The notes: generated from the sequence alone by a model not told the origin. 64,000 nucleotides of DNA from Cololabis saira (GCF_033807715.1 NC_084592.1:22072501-22136500), one strand, 5' to 3'; counted from the stretch's first letter, positions 1-11,990 are shown. A program made the numbers and translations.

Positions 1-3000
1 TACAGTGTGTGCATAATGATTTGTACTCTAGAAAAACAGAGGAAGGTGGCGTACCGCTATATAAGCTGCTCAAGACTCTTACAACAATGGGCCTATTTAA
101 GCTTGGGTGGACAGAAGAAAGAAAGCTGCACCTTATGAATGTCTGCAAAAAAGTGTTCAATAGCAAGTAATTTTAGCCAGAGACCTTTTTCATATCCTAT
201 AAATGGATTTAGATGCATAAGTGTGATTAAAATCAAACTGATTCCAGAGAAAAAGAATTCAAAACAATATGAGCTACACTTGACTGTATTTGTTGCTTTA
301 AAAAGGCCGCAACAGAAATAAATTAGACAGACTTCCCCAACCATCTGTAGCCAAGTTAATAAGCATTAGCTTCAAAGTTCTGGCCAGATTTTTTTTTTTT
401 TAAAGAAAACACTCACTGAAAGTATTTAGAAGCCAAACAAGAAAGCAACTGAATTATGTAAATCCCTAAATAACTCTGATGCTCTAACACAATTCAGGTT
501 ACACAATCCAGTGTGTTTCTTAAAACTTGCCCAGGTAAAAGGTCCCTGCATTACTTCTGTTTATATCACAAAAAATGAATATCCGATAATAACGTAAGAG
601 ACTCTTGGAGTCAACTGGGCTTTGGCATCTGGCCAACATCAAACGGGCGCTGAGTCGTGAGCAGCAAGCTGAGCAGCAGATTTAGAGAGCTGACCAGCAA
701 GGAAGGTAAAGTCCAGCAGGAAACAAACTCCAAAGATATGATGTACCCATTATTCTTGCTTTATCAAACTAACAATTTTGCTGTTTGCACATATCCTTCC
801 CAAACCTTGCAACAGAGATAAAGTTCAGTGGCTTGGCTGTCTGTCTAATGTACACCATGTTGATGTCAGGAGCAAAAAGTGATGTGGAAGAATTGAAGAA
901 AAACACAGTCAACTACAGTAAAGTGAAAAAGAAAACACTCCCTCTTTTAATTCTAAGATTTTTTTTAAATAGAACCTTAGATAAACATCAAAACATTACA
1001 CATAAGATAGTGCATTATTTTTTTTAACATAACAAAGCCAGAATGCACAAGCACTGTATGCTGTTTCTGCATGTATAGATAATGTAGTATTGATTAACTG
1101 ACCATCGACAAGTTTGACAACCTGAATAAAAGCTGAAATGTTGTCTGTTTGCTGGCCTGGGGCATTGTCATGTGTGTTAATACAAGGCCAGGAAGAAAAA
1201 ATATCTGGAAATACCTCAGAGGTGCACTAGTTTCTGTCCATCAATCTGCATTTTTGAACAGTGCAGGGTCCACCATTCTACAGAATGAAAGACTGTTCAC
1301 AAGTGGAAAACATTTAAAAAGTAGCCCATTTTCCCCACATATGAATGTCCCAGCAAGCTCACCCTGAGATTGGACTGTGCAACACTCAAAAAACAAGAGC
1401 AAAGTGCCACATTTGGCAAAAATCAAAACACATATGAGCATAAACACGCCATACCGAATCTGGAGCATGGTGGTAGAGGGGTGATAATTGGGGCTCGTTT
1501 TCCAGCTAAAAAGGAACAAGTTGGCAGTCAATAAGTTAAACTTTAACTCCTCCGCATACAGAAGTATTCTAGAGTCGACCCTGACAGCTATCACTTAACT
1601 TTTATTAGGTCATGCATGTGGACAATGACCCCAACTACACCACAAAATCTACAACAAAATACTAAACTTCAGACCTCAAACAAAAATGGTTTGGCAGGAC
1701 CGAAAATATGCTTTGCATCAACAAATCCCCACAAACCTAAAAAGAAAAAAAGTACTCCTCCAAAACAATACTAAAGATCACTATCATCATAATATATCAA
1801 TATTATTTGGGGTGAGGTGAGGAAGGTTTCAAAGTCAACTACAAGTCTTATGCTGTACTATTTTTAGCCTAAGCTGCATTGCTGCAATTCAACTTTAAGG
1901 TTTTTAAGAATGCTACACAGTGATGTACAGTAATTTGTTCATTTTCTTTGCTCTTGTCCCCCTGACTTAATGTTCATGTCTTTGAGCTGCATCAATGAGT
2001 ATGTTTACATGCACAAATAGATCCCTATGAAGTCTTTACTCTTAACAACAAGACATAGCTCTGCTACATTTTGTGATCCCCCTCACCTCAGCATGGTCAA
2101 ATGTAGAGTCATCCATATTTAATTTAGGATGTGTAGAGTATGCTGAGCTTAGATGCATTATATAGACTCGTACACGATTTTATTACAATAGCTTTCTAGT
2201 ATTTCTGGTAAAGCTCACTGCTGCTTCACAGCGCATGCCCATGGCTCCAGCTGAATTGGTAGTTCCCTTTTCTCCCATTTCCACAGCATAGCACACTTGT
2301 GTTATGCTGTGGAAATGTGCACAAGCCCTGAGACTGAATATATTCTCATTACACATGATTGTTTGTGTAGTTGGCCAAACTGCTGAACACACTTTTGTGG
2401 GTACTCATTTTAAAATCACAGCACAACTTTTGTCAGACTTTAACAAGGTATATTATGAGATTAAAACGGAAAGGCTGTATTGTAAAAAGAAACGATTCAC
2501 AGAAACAGATTGTGACTGAAACTGAAATCTAAGCCTTCCACATAATATTTGAAGTGACTTTGGTACCAGTGTGCAGAGCTCATGTAATGTTCAACCATCC
2601 AAGCTACTGTGTCCACTGAGCCACTACTGAAGACTAGCAAGACTGCCATGGAGATATGTCAAACTTTCACAGGCTCCAGCTTCCCAAGTGAGAATTTAAC
2701 ATTTTCCTCTCTGTATTAACTAATCTGGTTATGAGACGCGTAGCCACTAGTGCAGTCAAATAAAAATTGACAGTGGGAGATGTATTTTGCAGCTATAGCC
2801 TTGTATCAGCTACAGCCTTGCACTCCATTCCTAAGTGTCGTGTGTATTGAAATATCAATACAGCTGTTTTAAAGTAAAAAAACAAACAATAGTCTAGCCA
2901 GTCATAACCATTCATTTTGTAAAAATGAACACACCAAACCACTTGATGACTCATTCAGAAGCTTCCAAGACCCACTGTTCAAAACAACCAAGTTGGCTAC

Positions 3001-3113
3001 AGAGTTGATAATACCACCTTGGATCAAAAAGTTCTTACTACAAAACCAACAACAGCCATTCCCTCTACTCCAATGCAGACCACTTTGGAGGTCTTTTATT
3101 GATTCAAGTCTGT
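1..3113. other. non-coding, no gene recognised
   Basis: AT-rich sequence with homopolymer runs and only short open frames that show no recognisable domain. It may be intron or 3' flank of a minus-strand gene, but no exon can be supported here. A 40-nt palindrome inside it is listed separately. Confidence 0.4.
2277..2316. repeat. near-perfect 19-bp inverted repeat
   Basis: Left arm 2277-2295 and right arm 2298-2316 are reverse complements apart from one position that would be a G-T wobble in RNA. The spacer is 2 nt (CT). The arms begin ATTTCCACAG and end CTGTGGAAAT. No terminal-repeat or target-duplication signature makes this a transposon. Confidence 0.8.
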
Positions 3114-3224
3114 CTACATCCCATGTTTCTCTTCTCTGATTGGTAGCATGCTTATCCAGCGCCTGTCGTCTGAATCCATTGGTTCGGCTCCATGGAAATC
3201 AAAGCTGAATCCAGAGGAACCAAA
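3114..3224 (-). other. candidate terminal coding exon of an unidentified gene
   Basis: On the minus strand an AG acceptor (3226-3225, after a moderately pyrimidine-rich stretch) is followed by 36 open codons and a TAG at 3116-3114. An AATAAA polyadenylation hexamer lies about 14 nt further on (forward TTTATT at 3095-3100). The codons spell a protein-like acidic/basic mix (residues include DSDDRRW and REEKHGM). The family is not recognised. An open stretch of 37 codons can easily occur by chance, so this is a weak call. It could belong to the minus-strand gene that may start near 11.7 kb. Confidence 0.2.
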
Positions 3225-3517
3225 CTAATTTTCAAACAGAGTTGGGAAAGAATTGGGAAAATATAAACAGAAAAAAAACCATCAATAGCTATGTTTTTTT
3301 TTCTTATACATTTATCATCATCAGTCATACAATATATGAAAGCAGTGAATTGTTTTAAGTTATCAATTCACTGTTTAAAGGATGAGCGGTGGATTAAAGT
3401 TTAACCACTTGACCTGCCAACACAGAACTGTATGAATAATAGAGGAATGCAAACATAGCACTCACCAAAGTGAACTGGAGCAGGTGAAAAGCCTGTGGCA
3501 CAACCAACCAGTCATAT

Positions 3518-4101
3518 GGCCCTTTTCGACTAGTACCTACTCATCGCGCCCCGGCTCGGGACGGCTCGTCACACCTCGTACCGCCTCCACCCGCTTTGTC
3601 CTCATTCGTTTTTCCACAGCCAGGTGAGAAGTGGGCGGGTTGGGGTGAAGCTGCTGTGACGCAACCCCTTTGTTTGTGTCGGCGCTGATGAGAAATCAGC
3701 TGGAGCGGCGGAGAGTAAAACAGAGCGCCTGTGGATCTGGTCGTTCCTTATCGCCGGTCTACATCTCTTTTTAATTCTCTCCTCAGCCACCAGGTTTATG
3801 AACATCTGCACCTCAGAGTTGGATCACCAAACAGACGTTTGCGCTGTATAATAAAATCGCTGCGAGTCGTTCTCGCGCTGATTCCCGCTTCCTGATTCAA
3901 ACGTCTGATACCAATAGGTGGTGTGGAGGGTGATGACGTCAGATACAGGGCCGACTCAGCACGCTCAAAACCTCGGCAGAATAGATACAGAAAAAGTATC
4001 TACTTGGCCAGCCTTTACCCGTCTCGGCCCGTAGTGGAAAAGCGCAAGACGGGGGCGTGGCAAGTAGAAGCGCGCAGAGTAGGCACTAGTCGAAAAGGGC
4101 C
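3518..4101. mobile_element. TIR DNA transposon / MITE (GGCCCTTTTCGACTAGT ends)
   Basis: The ends are inverted repeats: GGCCCTTTTCGACTAGT at the left and ACTAGTCGAAAAGGGCC at the right, continuing imperfectly inward. The interior is GC-rich and has no intact transposase. No clean target duplication is visible, so the superfamily is left open. It resembles the abundant short teleost elements with this terminus. Confidence 0.75.
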
Positions 4102-4992
4102 AATAGTGTGCTGCAGAACAGCAACAAAGGAAATGCTTCAACTGTCAGGGTACTATGTGCGTCCTCTGAAAGTTGACTTTGATTAATAATTGACAGAATA
4201 AAGAGAAATGTTTGCACCATATTCAGGGGTAGTGTATGTTTAAACTCCCAAGGACAAAAAGGATGGATGTATTATTGTCTTCTCATTCAAAAACTATCCC
4301 TTGTATTTAAACACAAATAGAGAAGAGCTTCAACATAATTTGTCAATATGTCCTTGTATTTTCTTTCATTTCTGGTTGTGGTTACACTGCTCAAGGAAGT
4401 TTGGTTAATCCAAGGTGATTCACATGGTTATTAAAACAGAAAAGAAAATCAATGACAACTGTATGATGGAAGGAATCCTGAAGGGGAGGGTAGGAGTTTT
4501 TTTTAGCACGGTAGAATAAGTCCTTTTGTCAAGGGGCTAACAGGCAGGGCTCCAGACTAACTTTTTCACAGGTAGCACTGGTGCCACCTAGTTTTTCATT
4601 TAGTAGCACCAAAACAAATTAGGTAGCACCATATTTTTCATTGCTAACATTAGTTAAATTATTAAGCATTAATTACCTGTTTACAGATTAACAATCATTA
4701 TGTATAGGAAACACATATAGCCAACAGTTAGGCTAATTAATGTTTACTACTCAGAGTTAGTTAATAAATTAAAAGTTGGATAATATAATTTATATAAATG
4801 CTTAGTAATGTTAATGTACTAACTAATGTTAGGCTAATTAAGGTGACTTTATGGTAAAGTGTTACCTCTGTGTGTTTTTATAAGATACCTGATCATTTAC
4901 CTACAAAAATGAGACACACTCCTTACCTTCTGCATGAGCGTGTTCAACCTCAATATGGCCAATAAGCAAATTGCAGATTAAGCAAAAATAAG

Positions 4993-5337
4993 CAGAAAAT
5001 TAGAATATTGTGATAAAGTCCTTTATTTTCTGTAATGCAAAAATGTCATACATTCTGGATTCATTAAAAATCGACTGAAATATTTCAAGCCTTTTATTAT
5101 TTTAATATTGCTGATCATGGTTTACAGCTTAAGAAAACTCAAATATCCTATCTCAAAAAATTAGAATATTCTGGGAATCTTAATCTTAAACTTTAAACCA
5201 TAATCAGCAATATTAAAATAATAAAAAGCTTGCAATATTTCAGTTGATTTGTAATGAATCCAGAATGTATGACATTTTTGTTTTTTTAATTGCATTACAG
5301 AAAATAAAGGACTTTATCACAATATTCTAATTTTCTG
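4993..5337. mobile_element. palindromic MITE with 48-bp perfect inverted termini
   Basis: Arms 4993-5040 and 5290-5337 are perfect reverse complements of 48 bp, starting CAGAAAATTAGAATATTGTG. The interior continues as an imperfect palindrome, so the whole 345 bp could fold back. It has no coding capacity. It is nested in the hAT element at 4545-6259. The superfamily was not determined. Confidence 0.85.
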
Positions 5338-5463
5338 AGACAGTCCTGTAAACTTGCTTGCGTCGTTGTGCTTGAACCACTTCTGAATATCCATGTTACT
5401 TTGTGTTAACGGAGCAGCAGAGAGCAGCGTCCTGCTGCTGCAGGAAGCAGATCAGTGACGTAC

Positions 5464-5606
5464 ACTGGCTGATTTATGGTTCCGCGTTGCACCAACGCAG
5501 ATCTTACGGCGTAGGATACGCGGGGACGCGAAAGTATGGTGCGCGTCGCCGAGTACATACACCGTAGGCTACGCCGTCGATTTAAAGCGGAACCATAAAT
5601 GAGGCT
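5464..5606. mobile_element. PIF/Harbinger-type MITE copy, nested
   Basis: The sequence begins GGCTGATTTATGGTTCCGCG and ends with the mirror CGGAACCATAAATGAGGCTT, with a GC-rich, CpG-rich palindromic interior. It matches copies at 11216-11381, 39021-39096 and 40804-40890 in this window. Those copies show 3-bp TTA/TAA duplications typical of Harbinger; this one has no clean duplication. Confidence 0.7.
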
Positions 5607-5724
5607 TAACGCGCGCGCATTAAGTTTTCTTTTCGTCTTTTCAACTGAGCAAACACATAAACTGAGGGTGCAATGCTTATGCACCCTCGTAGAACCGGGC
5701 CTGGGCCTGTCCCTCGTATCTTAA

Positions 5725-5939
5725 CCACGGGAACTGGCCAGAAAGCTGTACTTTTTTTTCTTCTCCCCACTCTCCCCCGCCTCTTTCTCCAACCTGTCAC
5801 TCGCTTCATCAGAAGAAGAAGAATCCATGATTATTGTCGCTCCCTCTGCTGACCCTTCTTCTCCTCCTCCTCCACCAGCCTCGTTTGTTTCCTCCGGCAC
5901 ATTTTTTTTCTTAAAAGAATCGACTATAGACCGCTTCAT
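5725..5939 (-). pseudogene. hAT transposase N-terminal remnant
   Basis: An ATG at 5939-5937 opens a frame starting MKRSIVDSFKKK, followed by a Gly/Glu- and Ser/Asp-rich stretch and a lysine-rich end. This resembles the N-terminal leader of many hAT transposases. The zinc finger, catalytic domain and dimerisation domain are missing, so it cannot act as a transposase. It lies inside the hAT element at 4545-6259. Confidence 0.5.
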
Positions 5940-6267
5940 ACTGCATCTGCTTTGTTTACCTTTTTGAGCGCGCTGCGTGTACGCGCGCCTGCACTGCTGT
6001 GCACGTAACGTGCGCAGACCGTACCAGGTGCAGTCAGACAGGTATAGGACTCGCAGGAATGAGCCAGAAAGTAAGATTGTATTATCAACCACTCCATTAA
6101 TGCACTAACACAGACGAGTGAAAAAATAAAAAATAAAATGTTTTTTTTTTCCACTAGTCCTCTTGCAAGTAGCACCGGAGCGACCTCATTAAATTTTAAC
6201 TCGCACCTTAATAAATTAGGTCGCATATGCGACCTAATAGGTCGCACTCTGGAGCCCTGCTAACAGG

Positions 6268-8358
6268 AGTTAAAAATATTCCAAAATCAGGAAAATCAAG
6301 ATGTGTGGCAACAAAAAATAGATACAGATTATATAAGTAACAATCCACTTCCACTAAAGCAAATACGTATACAGTTTTGTCACCAAATTTGAATGGTCTG
6401 GCCAAGACAGGCAGTAGTTAGGAGCACAAGAGCTTATCATATTACAGTCGGAGACACAGATCACTTAAAGATAAAGTAACATAAGAAAGACTTGATCTTA
6501 AAATAGAGGAACATATGAAGAAGAGCACACACAAAGTGGGAAGCAAAAAAGTTAACCAGAACAATCAAAGGAGAATAATTTGAGGGAAAAAAAAAAAATT
6601 CAGTGTCCAAAAGAGAAAGGCCACAAAAAGTGACAAGTTTGGTCTTATTTATACCTTAAAAATAGGCATATTAAGAAAAGTGCTTTCATAAAGTGACTAA
6701 CAGCTCAAAATCACTGAAAAAATACAACCTTGTCACTTAGTTTAGGCCAACCTAAGTCTAAAACTGTGTCTCCTCGTGAGGCAGTCATATTTGCTGGGTA
6801 CTGTGACATCACAGACTAACCACTGTCAAATGGTCTCACTTCACCATATTTAACTCCATCCAGCTTCACACCTTGCTGCATTTGCAGTACCGCTGAAAAC
6901 CAATTTCAAAAGAGGTAGACCCCAAGGAAGACCCCCATAAAGCACCCTCTATAAACAGAGCTGTAAAGGCAAGGCTCAAAAGGGTCTTGCCACAAATATT
7001 TTATCCAGACCTCAAAAAATTGTGTCAACTTATTTTAGAGAATGTGCCACATCAACTATTCTTATATAAACTAAATAAACCCTACAAAGCAGGTCTGACT
7101 TCAGGGATTGCACAAAGAAATCTAAAATAACAGTAACAAATTATGAGAACATAAATCCAGTTAAAAACCTTAATATGTTTAGGAATATTTTTTAAAGATT
7201 TTAATATACAAAAATTTTAAACTCAGCATCTTTACACTTCCCATTTGGTTACATAACAATGTTCGTGAATGGATTGATAGATATTTTTGACATAAACGCT
7301 AATCACTTGAAACAGAAAATAATCTGTGGGTTGAATACCAGCAGAAATATAAATGTGAACCCTTGTTGCAGATGAGTACACAAGTCATGCTGTTCTGCCT
7401 CCTGTGAGCTTGTGTTTGGATCACAGCAAGACAGGAGGAAATACACACTGTACATCGTTGAGACAGCCAACACTCACACACATGCGCACAGACACACACA
7501 CACACACACACACATCATACCTGGCAGTGCAGTGAGTCAGCAGTGTCACAGCTCTCTCTGCATGCCAACCACATATCCAGCTGACTGCATGCAACATGAC
7601 AGAATTGACTTTACCAACTTCTGACTGAATCTAGAAAGCAATTTAGTTACTCAAACACAGGACAAAAAAAGTGCCCCGATTCCATAAAACAGGTCAGAAC
7701 TGGAAGATTTCTAGGAAAAAAAAAAAATTTAGAAAAAACTAAATATGAAAATTCTGTTTCTCTCTTATGAAAGAAGAGGAAGGGTGGGGGGTTGGGCAAC
7801 TATGCAATCCTTTGACTCTTTAGGAGTGAGTAATGCACAGTGGAAATAGTCCCCATTGCTAATCCATGCCGGGCTAATTAAAACTTTGATCCTGCGTGCG
7901 TGTGCATCACTATTGGTGGGAGGGAGACGGCGAACTGTGGGGTTCAATACAGTTAGAGATAGATTTGTTTTGGTTTAGAGATACCTCATTATACTCTCAA
8001 CTGGAGCAGATGTGTAACCAACAATCAAGGGTGTGTATTATCGGGGCAACTCTGGCTCAGTATATAGAGTGGTTGTCTTTCAATCAGAAGATCTGCAGCC
8101 TGAAATGTTCTAGGACAAGACATACTGTAAATAAAATACACTGCACATAAATAGTGCGTATAAGAGAATAACCGATGTAAGTTTTTTTCTATCACTGATG
8201 CTGACACCAATAATAAATATGTTTTTTTCGGTCAATATGTTGGGGTGAATGTCTTGCCTGTCTTTGAAAAATAACAATTTAAACATACATTTTTACCCCT
8301 GGTTCTGCCAGCAAGACCCAAAGGGCAGTTTCATATATTTAACAATAAGTGAGCTTAC
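6268..8358. other. non-coding; CA repeat and tRNA-like SINE head
   Basis: No gene is seen. It contains a short (CA)n tract at about 7490-7514. At about 8050-8090 there is a degenerate tRNA-like head (GGCTCAGTATATAGAGTGG, an A-box-like stretch) that looks like an old SINE relic. Confidence 0.4.
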
Positions 8359-8530
8359 GGGGTGCCATTTAGCTCACCTTGCTGAACAGGTGCCCCACAC
8401 AAAGGGGTTACAATCCCTGTACCGTTGTCCCAGGTTTGAGATCTGGCTAGTGGTAGTGGCCCCTTGCTTTCTTTGACCTGTTATGTGTCTAATTACTGTT
8501 AATAAAAGGCCACCAGAATCACAAAAACAC
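8359..8530 (+). mobile_element. tRNA-derived SINE
   Basis: A tRNA-like head has an A-box-like stretch (TTAGCTCACCTTGCTGAAC) and a B-box-like stretch (CAGGTTTGAGATCTGG) about 70 nt downstream. A tRNA-unrelated tail with GGCCCCTTGC follows, then an AT-rich end. The order and spacing fit pol III-transcribed SINEs that are common in teleosts. It is diverged from a functional promoter (GGTTTGA instead of GGTTCGA). Confidence 0.6.
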
Positions 8531-9940
8531 AAAAAAGGGCTCCTGCTGCTAGATATTCTTAGGCATTGAACATCTTGATTAAAAACTGACCAATAACTGG
8601 TCGGTGTACCTCAAGTGTAGAAAATTAAAACCCTTGTATTGTTATTACTTATATTATTATTATATTATTATATTATTGTTACTTATAATACAATCTGATG
8701 AGTATCGAGACACAATATCAAAGGAAAGTTGTTCAAATCAATTGGGATTTGATGATATTTGCAGGAAGCCAGCCCAAACCGCAGAGACCCCACCCCACAA
8801 CCCACAGGGCCCAAAGGGTTTATTGCCAACGCCTCCGTACCAGATGTTCAAGGACATCCTTGGACACATGCATACGCCGACTGGTCAGAGCTACTGTGGT
8901 GCCATGAAGACCTGTTATAAATTAGGCTAGTTGTGGTACAGATATGGCTGATTGGTGTATATAATAACCAGTGTTTTATAAGTATTTGTGTCAATGGGTG
9001 AATAAGAACTACATTGTAAAAGGATTTTGTTAAACAGGGTTAAAAAGCCCGTACATAAGCGCAGACCATGTATCTCCTAAGTGTTCCCCAATGTTAACAT
9101 TGTCCTGAAACTGAAGCTCACCATTCAATACACATATTAATCAACTCAACAATATTAGCCTATGCAATTTAAATCTTTCATCTTATTAGAAGAAGCTGAG
9201 ATGAATAGGTTACGCGCATGAAACTCAACTCCTTGAGACAGACAGGCAGATTAAGTGGGTAAATGGAGTTTCCATCTAAAATAGGCCGCAGCTCTGATGA
9301 TAGGCTGGTCCCAAAACACACGGCAGCAAAGATACAACATGGGAGGAGCAGCAGATGGCATGGAATTATCTCAATCTTCAGTGCTACATCTATTACCCAT
9401 TACATCAATGTCACTTCAAGCAGGATTCTACTAATTTGTTGGTTGTGTTATAAACACCAAGACAAAAACTTGGCCTGACGGAGTTGATAGGAATGAACAA
9501 GAGACTTTTGTAAGGGGTGTAATGGACTGACCTTTCTGTTCAAGCAACTGCTGGCCAAAATGGATTCAAGAGCATTCAACCGACCTAGTGCGAAACTTAA
9601 CTGACAACTAACATTCAAGAGGTGCTCCTAAAAACGCCACGTCCATGTCTGTGCTCAGATTTGCTTCCCAAAGCAAAGAGATGGGTTATCAATGCAGCAG
9701 AAAATATTTCTTCATAGCTTACATCACTGGTCCACTGCAACCAGTGCATGTTTCCTTACACGTATATGAAATGCACTGTATTTACATGCATTGAAATCAT
9801 ACAAACATGATAGCATGCACAGGCTTGCAGACATTATTACAAATACACACACACATCAGCTGATCACGTCTGTGATTTACACCACAGTAACTCGGGATAC
9901 TGAAGCCACTTTACTTGACATAATTTGACCATTTAAATTG
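8531..9940. other. non-coding, no gene recognised
   Basis: AT-rich sequence with one 108-codon open frame at 8604-8930 of low-complexity, unrecognised composition. Nothing else was identified. Confidence 0.35.
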
Positions 9941-10065
9941 TCTTAGATCAGTGGTCTTCAACCCAGGTCCTCAGGACCCAGTGTCCTACATGTTTTTAGG
10001 ACTATTATTTCCCTGCTTCAACACACCCCGATACAAATGCCTGCGTCCTTAACAGACTTGTCCAG

Positions 10066-10805
10066 GGGCCTCCCAAGACAACACTTAACATCAAAACATA
10101 ATAGGAGGCTGTATTGTATTCTTACTTATGCAGCGAGGAAAAATATTTTATTGCAGCAGATCAATGAAAAAGTACCAACTGTTAAAGGCTGGCAAAGAGT
10201 GGTGTTTGATCTAGTGCCATTAGAATCAGAATCAGAATCAGAATCATGTTTATTTGGCCAAGTTAGGTCAAACAAGACAGGGAATTTGACTCGGTTATTT
10301 TCGCTCACTGTACAGTAAATAGACAAATGGCAGCTATTATTAACATATAGACAAGTTTTTTTAAAGTGAAACGTGCAGCAGTGTGAGGTTGACATGGTTA
10401 TTGAAAGCTGCATTGTTACAGCATATAATTGTGGTTATTGTTATTATTATTATTGCACGGTGATTGATTACTCTGAGACTCGATGAGTGATGAGAGTTCA
10501 TCAGAGCAACAACAACAGAGTACCTTACATGTATATTACATTCAAAAACAGACAAATTCTATAAAGTAGGGGAGCCCTACTTGAACTATGTAGAGCCTGA
10601 TGTCTCCAATATCATGTTGCAGGGATTTTCTTGATTGGTCATACCGTACATTTTTACTACAACCCAGGGTATTATCTGGATCTGAGCTGGTGTTTTGTTT
10701 TGTTTTTTGTTCTGTTTGTTTGTTATTTCTGTGGATCCTATTATGTCTCCATCCTTTACTTGTAAAAGTGAAAAATTTATAAAAATGTTTAAAAAAAAAA
10801 AAAAA
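10066..10805 (+). mobile_element. 5'-truncated L1-type LINE, poly(A)-tailed
   Basis: A 10-bp direct repeat ACTTGTCCAG brackets the insert (10056-10065 and 10806-10815), and a run of about 17 A ends it: the marks of target-primed reverse transcription. The 5' part encodes a stretch (LTYAARKNILLQ ... VPTVKGWQRV) resembling the C-terminal end of fish L1 ORF2. The frame is broken by the nested insertion at about 10222-10585. Confidence 0.75.
10222..10585 (-). mobile_element. Rex3/RTE-like retroposon tail nested in L1
   Basis: The + strand shows (GAATCA)n followed by a TTTATTTGGCCAAGTTAGG-like stretch and GGAATTTGACTCGG. This is the reverse complement of the 3' end of Rex3/RTE-type LINEs or SINEs that share that tail. 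It interrupts the L1 reading frame. The right boundary is approximate. Confidence 0.6.
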
Positions 10806-11215
10806 ACTTGTCCAGACCTTGATGACAAGCTGATGATGGCCATTAATTAGAATCAGGTGTGATGATGCAAGGCAACATGTAACACATGCAGGACAGGAGG
10901 TTGAACACCACTATCTTAGATGATTATTAATGCTACCTAGAAAGTTGTAAATCCCTTAATATGGGAGAAATTTGATACTTAAAGTGTCATTTTTCAGATG
11001 AAATCAATCAGAAATATCAGCTGCAGCGTTTTGAGGGGTTGAAGTGACACAGTAGAGATACTACATACAGGATGCACTGTAAACATTCAAGATGAACAGC
11101 GTCGAGTGTGAACAGCTCTGGTGTTTATCCGTAAATAGTGAAGTTAACAGAGCAGTCACTGGTATCTAATGGTTGTTAAAAGCAGGACGCCGACGTCAGC
11201 CCCCCACCCCCCTTA

Positions 11216-11381
11216 AGGGTGATTTATGGTTCCGCGTTACACCAACGCAGAGCCTACGGCGTAGGGTACGCGGCGACGCGCACCGTACGACGTGCGTCTC
11301 CGCGTAACTTACGCCGTAGGCTACGCCGTACCCTACGGCGTAAGATCTGCGTCGATTTAACGCAGAGCCATAATTCAGGCT
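11216..11381. mobile_element. PIF/Harbinger-type MITE with TTA duplication
   Basis: It begins AGGGTGATTTATGGTTCCGC and ends with the inverse GCCATAATTCAGGCT. TTA copies flank it (11213-11215 and 11382-11384), the 3-bp duplication of PIF/Harbinger. The interior is CpG-rich and palindromic, and there is no coding capacity. Confidence 0.8.
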
Positions 11382-11678
11382 TTAGCTGAGCTTACATGCC
11401 TTTAGCATGCCTCTTCTTGTCAGGATCGTGGCAGGCATCCTCTTTTCTTTTTTTTTCTTTACAAGTCGTGACCAGGCCGAGGCTCCATCTCCGGAGCCTC
11501 TGCGTCCCGGTCCCGGTCAGTATCTCCGGATAGGCAACACTCGCACCCGCGGAGAAAAACGTTCCAGCCCCGCAGCCGCGGGGTTTGCATCAACAACACT
11601 GCCAGTGATGATCCAAGTCAACCAGCAAAGCCCTTTTTGGTGGGGTTTTAAACGCTTCAGGTTGAATTAAATACTCAC

Positions 11679-11990
11679 TTTCATAGAAGATGGGTTAAGG
11701 GACTGCAGCGAGGTGCCTGTGTCTGGAAGGCGGAGGAGATGTTTGCTCAGGGCGGTCACTCAGGTCGCGTATGTTTCTCTCCAGCAGCAGCAGCAGCAGC
11801 ACGTCCAGGACTGAACGCACCGCAATGGTGCTGAGCGACGGCGCGCCCTGATTGGTCAGAATCGGCGGAACCGCCCACTGACAGCTCAGTGACGTGTGAG
11901 TGGGAGCAGAAATGATGCGTTCACGTCTGCAGGGACAACTCACGATCATAACTTCAGCACACGTATAAAGAGTAGAAGCTAATTTCAAGT
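11679..11990 (-). promoter_or_regulatory. CpG-rich promoter-like block with possible minus-strand first exon
   Basis: About 11450-11990 is GC- and CpG-rich against an AT-rich background. On the minus strand there is an inverted CCAAT box (ATTGG at 11851-11855) and a CRE-like TGACGTG at 11890-11896. An ATG at 11684-11682 is followed two codons later by a strong donor (GTGAGT at 11678-11673). The simplest reading is a first exon of a gene running left, coding only Met-Lys before its first intron. No matching downstream exons were identified with confidence. A (CAG)n run lies at about 11783-11800. Confidence 0.35.

Larger units (their letters stand above)
4545..6259. mobile_element. hAT DNA transposon with 8-bp target duplication
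   Basis: Termini are CAGGGCTCCAGA at 4545 and TCTGGAGCCCTG ending at 6259. They are flanked by perfect copies of the 8-bp duplication CTAACAGG (4537-4544 and 6260-6267), which is diagnostic of hAT. It carries a remnant of a transposase N-terminus on the minus strand, and it is interrupted by a palindromic MITE (4993-5337) and a Harbinger-like MITE (about 5464-5606). Confidence 0.9.
9949..10913. mobile_element. hAT MITE hosting two later insertions
   Basis: The left end is CAGTGGTCTTCAACCCAGG and the right end has the inverse GGTTGAACACCACTA. Perfect 8-bp duplications TCTTAGAT flank it (9941-9948 and 10914-10921). The element is split by an L1 insertion (10066-10805), which is itself interrupted by a Rex3-like sequence. 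Confidence 0.85.

Noticed and set aside
1241..1594. 117-codon minus-strand frame with a hydrophobic segment
   Set aside because: No splice context, start or family evidence; composition fits chance in AT-rich DNA.
8042..8110. Functional tRNA gene
   Set aside because: Only a degenerate A-box-like stretch is present and the B box and acceptor pairing are missing; more likely a SINE relic.
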